DNA from: Armatimonadota bacterium | Lineage (GTDB): Bacteria; Sysuimicrobiota; Sysuimicrobiia; Sysuimicrobiales; Sysuimicrobiaceae | Assembly: GCA_031460175.1 (NCBI GenBank) | Contig: JAVKGW010000008.1 | Span: forward strand, 52,541-116,540 | DNA length: 64,000 bases | Direction of reading: 5' to 3' | In this document: positions 56,902-64,000 of the stretch, piece after piece | How the letters are laid out: each line of letters begins with the position of its first letter | Position numbering within the stretch: the first letter of the stretch is position 1 | Made by a program: the position numbers and the translations under genes | Notes under the pieces: generated by a model | Seen by the model: the letters and a program-made list of their open reading frames with translations, nothing else | Told to the model about the DNA's origin: nothing | Databases searched by the model: none

Positions 56902-58722
56902 TCACTCCAGGACGGTCACCACCCCTCGATTCCCGTCCACCCGGATCCGCTGCCCGGTGCGGATGCGGGAGGTCCCGAAGCGGGTCCCCACCACTGCCGG
57001 CAGCCCGTATTCCCGGGCCACGATGGCCGCGTGGCTCATGATCCCCCCGATGTCGCACACCACCGCGCGGATGCGGGCGAACACCGGCGTCCAGTTGGCC
57101 ATGGTGAGGGGCGCCACCAGGATCTCCCCGGGCTGCACCTCATCCAGCTGCTCTACCGCCCGGATCACCCGGGCCGTCCCCTCCACCACTCCCGGCGAGG
57201 CGGCATACCCGGTGAGGGTTTTCTCCCCTCCCTCTGCCTGCCCGAGCCACTCCTGGATGCGTTCCGTGGTCACGCCCCACAACATGATGAGCATGGGATC
57301 CGTCACCTCGTCCGGCGCAGGGCCCAGGGCCGGCGGCGGCGTCCACTCCCGCAGCCGCTCGAGGATGGCCCTCCGGCGGGCCACCAGGGGAGGCCAGTAC
57401 TTCGGGCCCAGGGGCTCTGCGCCCGTGGCCCACACGAGCCGCAGCTCCTCCAGGGCCTGGGACACCTCGTGGCGGTGCAGGCAGAAGACGTCCTGGGGCT
57501 GATGCAAAAACCCGTGCTTCGCCAGCAGCGCCCCGAACTGCCGGGCCTTCTGCCAGAACACCGTCCAGTGCCAGTGTTCCACGTAGAACCCGTGCCCCTC
57601 CACGTAGGGGAACACGGTGCGGGCAAGTCCCAGGGCTTCATCGAAGGCCTGCCGGGTGGCGTCATCCGGGAGCAGCTTCCGGTATGCCGCGGTGATCCGA
57701 TCCCGCTCCGCGATGAGCCCGGGGATATCCCGATCAATCCGCTCGCCCGCCTCCAAGAGCTCCACGTACCGGCGGATGGCGCTCAGAGGAACGTCCAGGT
57801 TCTCCACCCAGCTGCCATGGTAGTGGTAGAAGCCGTTGCCGCAGGAGTAGTAGAACCACGGGTGCTGGGCCCCGTGAAATTCCTGAAGCCAGCGCTTTCC
57901 CGCCTCCGTGGCGGACAGGGCCTCCTCCAGCTCCTGGGGAGTCCTTGTTCGCTTCACCATGGGAGCCACCCCCAGGGCGACCGCGAGACGCGCGAGGCGC
58001 TTCAGCTCCTCATCCGGCCGAAAGATGGGAATGTCCTGTTCCAGACCCGCGACCATCTTCGCGATGGTCTGGTCGGAGATCTCGGGGAAGTGCTGCTTGC
58101 AGAACTGGGTGAAGCTCAGGTACGCGGCATACCCCAACACCAGCAGCTCGAAGTGGTACTGGTAGATCTTGCAGAAGCTCTCCAGGAGGCGATGGTAGGC
58201 CACGAGGAGGTCGTAGGCGGAAGCAAGGCCCCGTCCCTCCCGCACCACGGATTCCGGCTCCACCTCCGGCAGATCCGGAACCCGCAGGGCTTCCAGCTCC
58301 CGGATGGTCTCCTGAACCTTCCCCAGCCACTTCTCATACAGGTCGTTCCAGTTCCGGTAGTAGTAACCCGCGCGCTCGGTGAAGATCCGAGCCCGACGCT
58401 CCACCTCCTGCGGGTCCGTCACGGGGATCCCGCTGATGTAGACGTAGCCGTTGAGCACCCGGTGCTCGATTCCTAGAGCGGTGGGGAGCAGGAAGATGCG
58501 GGCGTTGATCTGCCCGATCCCGATGTACCCATCGTCCGCGGTGATGATGTCAAAGGGGTACATGGGTTCCGGGAAGTGCATGCTGTTCCACACCCACAGT
58601 CGGCTCTCCTCCGTGGCCCTCCGGTGCTCGCTGAAGCGCAGGTAGGGGGGATACATCTCCTCCCACCCTTCTGCGCCCGGCGGTGTAGGAATCTCAAATG
58701 GGCTTGGGAACGCACGCTTCAT
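56902..58722 (-). CDS. PEP-utilising enzyme mobile-domain protein (phenylphosphate-synthase-subunit-like architecture)
   Basis: 606 aa from ATG 58722 (GGAGGGAGAGGGG upstream). The C-terminal 90 residues are a phosphohistidine swivelling domain: SPGVVEGTARVIRAVEQLDE, GEILVAPLTMANWTPVF and the catalytic His (about residue 564) in IGGIMSHAAIVAREYGLPAV. The long N-terminal part (EMYPPYLRFSEHRRATEESR, MHFPEPMYPFDIITADDGYI, then Trp/Tyr-rich HPWFYYSCGNGFYHYHGSWV) resembles the region found in the 70-kDa subunit of phenylphosphate synthase and related two-component phosphotransferases. The ATP-grasp partner is not in the window. It may phosphorylate a small aromatic or other substrate; the substrate is unknown. 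Confidence 0.75.
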   Translation of the reverse strand: MKRAFPSPFEIPTPPGAEGWEEMYPPYLRFSEHRRATEESRLWVWNSMHFPEPMYPFDIITADDGYIGIGQINARIFLLPTALGIEHRVLNGYVYISGIPVTDPQEVERRARIFTERAGYYYRNWNDLYEKWLGKVQETIRELEALRVPDLPEVEPESVVREGRGLASAYDLLVAYHRLLESFCKIYQYHFELLVLGYAAYLSFTQFCKQHFPEISDQTIAKMVAGLEQDIPIFRPDEELKRLARLAVALGVAPMVKRTRTPQELEEALSATEAGKRWLQEFHGAQHPWFYYSCGNGFYHYHGSWVENLDVPLSAIRRYVELLEAGERIDRDIPGLIAERDRITAAYRKLLPDDATRQAFDEALGLARTVFPYVEGHGFYVEHWHWTVFWQKARQFGALLAKHGFLHQPQDVFCLHRHEVSQALEELRLVWATGAEPLGPKYWPPLVARRRAILERLREWTPPPALGPAPDEVTDPMLIMLWGVTTERIQEWLGQAEGGEKTLTGYAASPGVVEGTARVIRAVEQLDEVQPGEILVAPLTMANWTPVFARIRAVVCDIGGIMSHAAIVAREYGLPAVVGTRFGTSRIRTGQRIRVDGNRGVVTVLE

Positions 58723-58800
58723 CCCCTCTCCCTCCTCGTGGCACAACGTCCGGACACATGCATTCGGCAAGGAGGGAGGGACTTCCTTTCGGCCGGGGTG

Positions 58801-59937
58801 CTAGAGCCAGGCCTCCAGCCGTTCCCGCTCAAAGGCCTCCTTCTCCGCGAGCGTCCGCTCGTCGGGCGGGTTGATCTCGACCGCGGGGGCCGGGTGTTCC
58901 AGGAAGCGTCCCACCACCTTCGCGGCCCTCCCACCGCCGACCTCGATGAAGCAATACCCAAACCCGTCGAAGGGCTCGGGCTCCGGCCCCAGGCCCAGGG
59001 CGTGCAGGATCCACCGGGCCGCCACCCGCCCCTGCGCCTCCGCGAACACCCCGGCTTTCGGGAGAGGCATCCCGTTGGGGAGGAGGATCTCTGTCACATC
59101 CCCCACCGCGTACACGTTCTCGAAGGTGGTGCGTAGGGTCTTCGGGTCCGGCCGGATCCATGCCCCTTCCGGCGCCAGCCCGCTCTCTGCCACCACCCGG
59201 GGCGGACGATGGGGGGGGACTGCCAGGAGGAGATCGAAGGGAAGCGCATCCCCCTCAAAGACCACCCGTCCGGGCTCGATCCGCTGGGCTTTCCGGTTGG
59301 GCAGGAATTGGATCCCCCGCTCCGCGAGCCACCCCTCCAACCGGGCACACCCTGCCTGTCCCACCACCGGCAGCGAGGCGGGCTGAGGGGTGAAGGTCGC
59401 GAGCTCTACCCGGTCCCGAACCCCCCGCTGCCGGAACCGGTCCTCCAGCAGCATGGCGGCCTCGTAGGGAGCGGGCGGGCACTTGTAGGGCGCTCCGAAG
59501 ATTCCCACCACGAGCCGGCCTCCCGCAAAGCGGACGAGCTCCGGAGCCCGCCGTTCCACCTCCGCCGCATCGTACAGGTTAATGGCGTGCTCGAATCCGG
59601 GCACCAAGTCCGGCCGCAGCTCTGCCCCGAGGGCCACCACGAGGAAGTCGTACGAGAATTCGCCCGCGGTGGTACGCACCTGCCGCCGGTCCAGCTCCAA
59701 GCCCAGGAGGTCCCCCTGGACCCAGGTGGCCCCATGCCTGCGGACGTTCTGGAGGGGCCTGGAGCCCTCCCCGTAGCCTCCCCGTCCCGCCAGCACCCAC
59801 AGCTTCCGCAACCCCATCAAGAACCGGTCCTTACGGTCCACCAGGACCACCCGATGGCCCGCCCGGGCCGCAGGTGCAAGTTCCTGGACCGCGCTCAGGC
59901 CCCCGAATCCGGCTCCTAGGACCACGATGTCTGCCAT
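58801..59937 (-). CDS. FAD-dependent pyridine nucleotide-disulfide-type oxidoreductase, sulfide:quinone oxidoreductase-like
   Basis: 378 aa. The N-terminal FAD motif is [16 protein letters not shown], and the second FAD segment is [21 protein letters not shown] and [20 protein letters not shown] place it with SQR/flavocytochrome-c sulfide dehydrogenases. The redox Cys of the [10 protein letters not shown] motif (about C153) is present and a second Cys lies in [12 protein letters not shown] near the C-terminus (about C329). The third SQR cysteine is not obvious. ATG 59937 is behind GGAGGTGACCG. It could oxidise sulfide or act as a type-II-NADH-dehydrogenase-like enzyme. It precedes the PEP-domain gene by 78 bp on the same strand. 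Confidence 0.78.
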   Translation of the reverse strand: MADIVVLGAGFGGLSAVQELAPAARAGHRVVLVDRKDRFLMGLRKLWVLAGRGGYGEGSRPLQNVRRHGATWVQGDLLGLELDRRQVRTTAGEFSYDFLVVALGAELRPDLVPGFEHAINLYDAAEVERRAPELVRFAGGRLVVGIFGAPYKCPPAPYEAAMLLEDRFRQRGVRDRVELATFTPQPASLPVVGQAGCARLEGWLAERGIQFLPNRKAQRIEPGRVVFEGDALPFDLLLAVPPHRPPRVVAESGLAPEGAWIRPDPKTLRTTFENVYAVGDVTEILLPNGMPLPKAGVFAEAQGRVAARWILHALGLGPEPEPFDGFGYCFIEVGGGRAAKVVGRFLEHPAPAVEINPPDERTLAEKEAFERERLEAWL

Positions 59938-60125
59938 CGGTCACCTCCGCTCAGACGTTCCCGATTGCACGTCTCCTTCCGGTCGTGCTAGCGTTGGAGT
60001 GCCGGCGGTTGTCCGGCTCCGAGATGGGAGGAGGCGCTCCGGAAGGAGTGGCCCGGCCTAACTTGGAGAGGGCGGCCGCCGGCATTTTTTACGGAATCCC
60101 TCATGGGGTGCTATCCTACTCGGGG

Positions 60126-61394
60126 ATGACTTCGCCATCGTACCTCAAGACCCCTCCTCTCCTCCGGCGGCGATCCGTACCGGTGCGCATCGGCACCCTG
60201 TGGATCGGAGGCGGGGCGCCGATTGCGGTGCAGTCTATGACGGACACGGACACCGCGGACGTGGAGGCCACCGTGGCCCAGGTGCGGGCGCTGGTGGAGG
60301 CGGGGAGTGAACTCGTCCGCATCACGGTGAACCACGAGGCCGCGGCCCGGGCGGTGCCCGAGATCGTGCGGCGTCTGCGAGACCAGGGGATCACCGCCCC
60401 CATCGTGGGCGACTTCCACTACAACGGGCACCTTCTCCTCACCCGGTTCCCCGCGTGTGCCCAGGCCCTGGACAAGTACCGGATCAACCCGGGCAACGTG
60501 GGCCCGGGGGGACACGACGAGAACTTCCGCACCATCCTCCGGGTGGCCCTGGAGTACGCCAAGCCCGTGCGCATCGGGGTGAACTGGGGGTCGTTGGACC
60601 CCCGCCTCCTCACGGAGCTCATGGACCAAAACGCCCGATCTCCCCATCCCCGATCCGCCCGGGAGGTCGTGCGGGAGGCCATGGTGCAGAGCGCCCTGAG
60701 GTCCGCGGCCCTCGCGGAGGAATGCGGCCTCCCGCACGACCGCATCGTACTCAGCGCAAAGACCAGCAGCGTCCCGGACCTCGTGGAGGTCTACCGGCGG
60801 CTCGGGTCCGCGTGTGACTACCCCCTGCACGTGGGCCTCACGGAGGCGGGGATGGGCACCAAGGGGGTGGTGGCCTCCGCGGCCGCCCTGGCCGTGCTCC
60901 TGTACGAGGGGATCGGCGACACCATCCGGGTCTCCCTCACCCCGCCCCCGGGCGGGGACCGCACGGAGGAGGTACGGGTGGCCCAGCAGATCCTGCAGTC
61001 CCTGGAGCTGCGGTCTTTCGCACCCCAGGTCACCGCCTGCCCGGGCTGCGGCCGCACCACGAGCACCTTCTTCCGGGAGCTGGCGGACCGGGTCCAGGCC
61101 TACATCCGGGCCCGGATGCCCGAGTGGCGGGAGCGGTACCCGGGAGTGGAGGAGTTGCGGGTGGCGGTGATGGGGTGCGTGGTGAACGGACCCGGGGAGA
61201 GCCGGCACGCCCACATCGGCATCAGTCTGCCGGGCACCTTCGAGGAGCCGCGGGCCCCGGTCTACGTGGACGGGCAGCTCCTCACCACCCTCCGGGGAGA
61301 CCGCATCGGGGAGGAGTTCCTCGTCCTCCTCGAGCAATACGTGGCCACCCGCTTCGGAGCCCGCCCTTCTCCCCCGTCAAGGGAATCTTCTTGA
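60126..61394 (+). CDS. ispG: 4-hydroxy-3-methylbut-2-enyl diphosphate synthase (flavodoxin/ferredoxin)
   Basis: Seventh step of the MEP isoprenoid pathway, converting MEcPP to HMBPP with a [4Fe-4S] cluster. 422 aa from ATG 60126. It has [26 protein letters not shown]-equivalent [20 protein letters not shown] and [20 protein letters not shown]. Cluster cysteines are in [11 protein letters not shown] and [12 protein letters not shown]. The sequence includes the extra segment of the longer bacterial form (Thermus-like, about 400 aa) rather than the short E. coli form. A possible promoter (TTTACG, 18 bp, TATCCT) ends eight bases before the ATG, giving an almost leaderless mRNA. Confidence 0.95.
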   Translation: MTSPSYLKTPPLLRRRSVPVRIGTLWIGGGAPIAVQSMTDTDTADVEATVAQVRALVEAGSELVRITVNHEAAARAVPEIVRRLRDQGITAPIVGDFHYNGHLLLTRFPACAQALDKYRINPGNVGPGGHDENFRTILRVALEYAKPVRIGVNWGSLDPRLLTELMDQNARSPHPRSAREVVREAMVQSALRSAALAEECGLPHDRIVLSAKTSSVPDLVEVYRRLGSACDYPLHVGLTEAGMGTKGVVASAAALAVLLYEGIGDTIRVSLTPPPGGDRTEEVRVAQQILQSLELRSFAPQVTACPGCGRTTSTFFRELADRVQAYIRARMPEWRERYPGVEELRVAVMGCVVNGPGESRHAHIGISLPGTFEEPRAPVYVDGQLLTTLRGDRIGEEFLVLLEQYVATRFGARPSPPSRESS

Positions 61395-61419
61395 CACCAG
61401 GACCCGGATCCGCTAGGGT
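61391..61419 (+). promoter_or_regulatory. Sigma-70 promoter of the SPW-repeat gene
   Basis: TTGACA (61391-61396), 17-bp spacer, TAGGGT (61414-61419), immediately after the ispG stop. Confidence 0.62.
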
Positions 61420-61470
61420 GTTCCTCGGAGGGGATCCCTCCGAAACCGCAGAGAAAGGGGGTGAGGAGCG

Positions 61471-61824
61471 ATGACCTGGGCGAACTACGTGGTGGCGCTC
61501 ATCGGGATCTGGTTCATCATCGCGCCGTTCGTCCTCGGGTTCCAGGCCGCGCAGGCGCAGATGGTTACCAGCATCATCGGCGGACTGATCCTTCTGATCC
61601 TCGGCGGCTGGGCGGCCCTGAACGAAGAGGCACGGCGCAAGGTCTGGATCCAGTACGTGAACGGGCTCGTGGGCGTCTGGTTCGTCATCGCACCGTGGGT
61701 GCTCGGGTTCGCCGACCGGCCGGGTGAGATGTGGACCTCCCTGCTCGGCGGCCTCGTGACCGTGGTGCTGTGTGCGTGGCTCGCCTTCTCCGTGCTCCCG
61801 CGGGAACTCGCCACGCGGCGGTAA
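61471..61824 (+). CDS. SPW-repeat membrane protein
   Basis: This 117-aa protein has four predicted membrane helices arranged as two SPW repeats. In repeat 1 the motif reads VALIGIWFIIAPFVLGF and in repeat 2 NGLVGVWFVIAPWVLGF. Each is followed by a second helix (IIGGLILLILGGWAALNEEA; LLGGLVTVVLCAWLAFSV). Such proteins are frequent in actinobacteria, Chloroflexi and related phyla, often under stress promoters. Function is unknown. It has its own promoter, and a terminator-like hairpin follows. Confidence 0.85.
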   Translation: MTWANYVVALIGIWFIIAPFVLGFQAAQAQMVTSIIGGLILLILGGWAALNEEARRKVWIQYVNGLVGVWFVIAPWVLGFADRPGEMWTSLLGGLVTVVLCAWLAFSVLPRELATRR

Positions 61825-61832
61825 GCGTGTAC

Positions 61833-61861
61833 TGGACCCTCCGCGGGCTCTGTGGTACAAA
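61833..61861 (+). promoter_or_regulatory. Candidate promoter inside the terminator hairpin, driving the 58-aa ORF
   Basis: TGGACC (61833-61838), 17-bp spacer, TACAAA (61856-61861) in an extended TGTGGTACAAA. Transcription from here would start about 61868, in the hairpin loop. Confidence 0.4.
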
Positions 61862-61890
61862 CTAGACCATGGAGCTCGCGGAGGGTTTTT
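61837..61890 (+). terminator. Terminator-like hairpin whose 3' arm is the downstream ribosome-binding site
   Basis: A 14-bp stem (61837-61850 with 61872-61885, one G-T pair, 21-nt loop) is followed by TTTTT (61886-61890). The 3' arm ends GCGGAGGG, which is also the Shine-Dalgarno of ATG 61891. Confidence 0.65.
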
Positions 61891-62067
61891 ATGATGGAGA
61901 AGGACTTCTGGGTCGGCGCGCTCGTCCTGCTTTCCTGGACCCTGAGCCTGACCTCGTTCTCCCTGCGCGCCCTGCAGGTTTCGGAGGAGGACCGCCTTCC
62001 CGCAAGCCTCTCCCTGGCCGCGGCCTTCGCCATGCTGGGGATTCCGCTCCTGCAACTGTTCCGCTAG
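61891..62067 (+). CDS. Small two-helix membrane protein (58 aa)
   Basis: ATG 61891 (MMEKDFWVGALVLLSWTLSL...) is preceded by GGAGGG and five T. The peptide has two hydrophobic segments (WVGALVLLSWTLSLTSFSLR and LAAAFAMLGIPLLQLF) separated by a charged turn (VSEEDRLPAS). No family is recognised. Its ribosome-binding site is embedded in the terminator hairpin of the preceding SPW gene. It converges with the FMN-reductase remnant and shares a CTAG (62064-62067) as stop. Confidence 0.5.
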   Translation: MMEKDFWVGALVLLSWTLSLTSFSLRALQVSEEDRLPASLSLAAAFAMLGIPLLQLFR

Positions 62068-62425
62068 CCGCGTGACCGCTCCACGGGGACCTCCGCCGCG
62101 TGGAGGCGGAGGGTCCACGCCTTAAGGGCCGCGAGGAACTCCCGGATCCGGTTGCGGGTCGCTTCGTCGACCAGTCGTCCCTCCGCGTCGAACTTCTCCC
62201 GCGCCTGGGTTACCAGCACCTCCGGACGGATGAGGGGGAAGGCTTCACGGACTCCGGTAAGCCCTGTTGCTCCACATCCATGTTGTAGAGGGGGATGGGC
62301 GCGAGGTCGAAGATCTCCAGGGTCATCCCTTCCGGGAGGAGTTCGGAGGCCGCCCGCAGCAGGGCCCGGTTGTACGAGCCCCGGCGTAGGCTTCCCGCGA
62401 ACCCCAAAACCCGGACTTCCGCCAT
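62064..62425 (-). pseudogene. Decayed NADPH-dependent FMN reductase
   Basis: The N-terminus is intact from ATG 62425: VRVLGFAGSLRRGSYNRALL, the flavodoxin-like phosphate loop, then IFDLAPIPLYNMDVE. The frame then breaks, and a second frame carries the family C-terminus (RPEVLVTQAREKFDAEGRLV, then RNRIREFLAALKAW). Together they give about 105-110 residues against about 185 in intact NAD(P)H-dependent FMN (azo/chromate) reductases. The central FMN-binding/catalytic part of about 70 residues is missing, and the reading frame shifts at the junction near 62250. So this is a remnant with an internal deletion plus frameshift, or possibly an assembly error. Confidence 0.75.
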
Positions 62426-62446
62426 CGCACGCCCCTCGGTCCGCTT

Positions 62447-62812
62447 CTACGTCCACAGGTAGAGCAGCAGGAAGGCTGCGCCCAACAGCCCCATGTTCTT
62501 CATGAAGTTCACCTGCTCCGTCATCTTCCTCATGGGATCCTCGATGGCCCAGAAGTTGTGCATCCAGAAGGAGACGAACACGAGGAAGATCACCAGCAGC
62601 CACAGGCCCGCCTGGACGTACAGGCCCGTGAGCACCGCGAGCCCGCCCAGGAGGATCATGAGGCCGGTGACCGCCACGGCCGCCCGACTCGCGGGAACGC
62701 CCTTGGATTGCGCGTATCCGGACATCGCCTCCAGGCGCATGAAGTGGTTGATGCCGTTCAGGATGAAGAAGCCGCCGTACAGGATCCGCCCCAGCCAGAA
62801 CAGTGCCTCCAT
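62447..62812 (-). CDS. DoxX-family membrane protein
   Basis: 121 aa, four membrane helices. Residues 1-20 WLGRILYGGFFILNGINHFM carry the DoxX RxxxGxxFxxxGxxH-like motif, and AAVAVTGLMILLGGLAVLTG and LLVIFLVFVSFWMHNFWA follow. DoxX proteins are quinone/thiosulfate-linked or redox-stress-related membrane subunits whose biochemical role is mostly unproven. The gene diverges from an HxlR regulator, and their promoters overlap, so it is likely the regulator's target. The FMN-reductase remnant lies just downstream on the same strand and was probably part of the same oxidative-stress operon. Confidence 0.85.
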   Translation of the reverse strand: MEALFWLGRILYGGFFILNGINHFMRLEAMSGYAQSKGVPASRAAVAVTGLMILLGGLAVLTGLYVQAGLWLLVIFLVFVSFWMHNFWAIEDPMRKMTEQVNFMKNMGLLGAAFLLLYLWT

Positions 62813-62824
62813 GGTCCCCTCCCG

Positions 62825-62853
62825 TTGTACTTCAGAAATTCAACTGCTAGAAT
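62825..62853 (+). promoter_or_regulatory. Sigma-70 promoter of the hxlR-type gene
   Basis: TTGTAC (62825-62830), 17-bp spacer, TAGAAT (62848-62853). The -10 coincides with that of the opposing doxX promoter. Confidence 0.6.
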
Positions 62854-62877
62854 AAGTTTAGTAAAAGGCGTTGTCAA
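62849..62877 (-). promoter_or_regulatory. Sigma-70 promoter of doxX
   Basis: Minus-strand TTGACA (62877-62872), 17-bp spacer, TATTCT (62854-62849). The stretch is AT-rich against the surrounding GC-rich sequence. Confidence 0.65.
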
Positions 62878-62916
62878 GACTTGAGCCGCGTCCTCGGAGG
62901 AAAGGGGGGAGGGAAG

Positions 62917-63234
62917 ATGTCGGATGGAGAGCCCTGCCCGGCGCATCGGGCGATGGAGCTCCTCCAGGAGAAGTGGGTGCTCCACATCATCCGGGCCCTG
63001 TTGGACGGTCCCAAGGGGTTCAACGAGCTCGCCCGGGCCACCGGGGGGTGCAACGCGGTCACGCTCTCCCACCGACTGGAGCAGCTGGTGAAATTGGGGT
63101 TGGTGCGGAAGACCGTGCACTCCACCATGCCGCCCCGGACCAGTTACCGGCTCACCCGGGCGGGCCGCGCCCTGCGGGGGGTCATCCGGGCCATTGATCG
63201 CTGGGCCCGCCGGTACCTGGTGGAAACCGCATAA
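62917..63234 (+). CDS. HxlR-family transcriptional regulator
   Basis: This 105-aa winged-helix protein starts at ATG 62917 (GGGGGGAGGG upstream). It has the family N-terminus GEPCPAHRAMELLQEKWVLH, including the conserved Cys7 used for thiol redox sensing in HypR/YodB-type members. RALLDGPKGFNELARATGG and LSHRLEQLVKLGLVRKTVHS (recognition helix and wing) follow, then PPRTSYRLTRAGRALRGVI. It is divergent from doxX with overlapping promoters, so autoregulation plus repression of doxX is the simplest model. A quinone/electrophile or disulfide signal is inferred from the family. Confidence 0.88.
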   Translation: MSDGEPCPAHRAMELLQEKWVLHIIRALLDGPKGFNELARATGGCNAVTLSHRLEQLVKLGLVRKTVHSTMPPRTSYRLTRAGRALRGVIRAIDRWARRYLVETA

Positions 63235-63265
63235 AAAAACGGAGCGGGATCTGCCTCCCGCTCCG
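63233..63265 (-). terminator. rRNA-operon terminator (minus strand), also behind the hxlR gene
   Basis: A 10-bp perfect stem CGGAGCGGGA/TCCCGCTCCG (63240-63249 with 63256-63265, 6-nt loop) is followed on the minus strand by seven T (63239-63233). It lies 9 bases beyond the 5S 3' end. On the plus strand it follows the hxlR stop. Confidence 0.8.
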
Positions 63266-63273
63266 CATCTTCT

Positions 63274-63391
<118 letters not shown>

Positions 63392-63452
63392 AGCTTCGAC
63401 CCCTGACAACTGCCAGCGAGATCCGGCGCCGGAGCTCTGCTCCGGAGGGAGG

Positions 63453-64000
<548 letters not shown>

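Overview
The window is 64 kb of gene-dense, very GC-rich (by eye close to 70 %) bacterial chromosome with almost no non-coding space and no sign of phage, IS elements, CRISPR or other mobile DNA. Content and order point to a free-living bacterium from a deep Terrabacteria-type lineage (candidate-phylum, Armatimonadota-like or high-GC Firmicutes-like). The tmk-darA-holB run and the mfd-mazG-rqcP-(eno)-divIC run are Firmicutes-like arrangements. A sigma-54 gene is present, indirect tRNA amidation (gatCAB) is present, and IspG is of the long, Thermus-like form. The exact phylum cannot be fixed from this sequence alone.

Layout. 1-5.1 kb (+): RlmI-type rRNA methyltransferase, R3H/AAA ATPase, tmk, darA (c-di-AMP receptor-like), holB. 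5.1-10.8 kb: small B-box membrane protein and nfo (-), a transsulfuration-family PLP enzyme with an ACT-like partner, an MFS exporter, a secreted sugar dehydrogenase and 5-formyl-THF cyclo-ligase. 10.8-16.8 kb (-): mfd, mazG, rqcP, eno, divIC/ftsB as one compact cluster. 16.9-25.6 kb (-): dnaE, polA, NUDIX, coaE and a secreted stalk-domain protein, a replication/repair operon. 25.6-34.3 kb (-): gatCAB plus a GABA-type aminotransferase, then an NtrC-type regulator, rpoN and an Nfu-N protein, then a nucleotidyltransferase-like protein. 34.4-41.3 kb: LysR regulator, arginase and a fused TRAP permease, an unknown protein, a phosphoesterase and RlmD-type methyltransferase. 41.2-44.6 kb (-): epimerase, stand-alone LigD phosphoesterase, lytic transglycosylase. 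44.7-46.6 kb: ECF-like sigma factor, a coiled-coil gene behind a structured leader, and a secreted CsgG-like protein. 46.5-56.9 kb (+): secE-nusG-rplK-rplA / rplJ-rplL / rpoB-rpoC, each block with its own sigma-70 promoter and with an L10 leader plus attenuator before rplJ. 56.9-63.2 kb: PEP-utilising mobile-domain protein, SQR-like flavoprotein, ispG, SPW-repeat and small membrane proteins, a decayed FMN reductase, doxX and an HxlR regulator. 63.2-64 kb (-): the 3' end of an rRNA operon (23S tail, 5S, terminator).

Most of the window is housekeeping: information processing (transcription, translation, replication, repair), cofactor and isoprenoid synthesis, cell-wall turnover. The less ordinary parts are regulatory and architectural: a promoter, folded RNA and terminator in front of a small coiled-coil gene (45.75-45.90 kb); a terminator hairpin whose 3' arm is also the ribosome-binding site of the next ORF, with a candidate promoter inside it (61.84-61.89 kb); overlapping divergent promoters between doxX and an HxlR gene; four convergent gene pairs that share one CTAG as both stop codons; a sigma-54 with a four-cysteine insertion; and a Pol I with tyrosine at the ddNTP-selectivity position.
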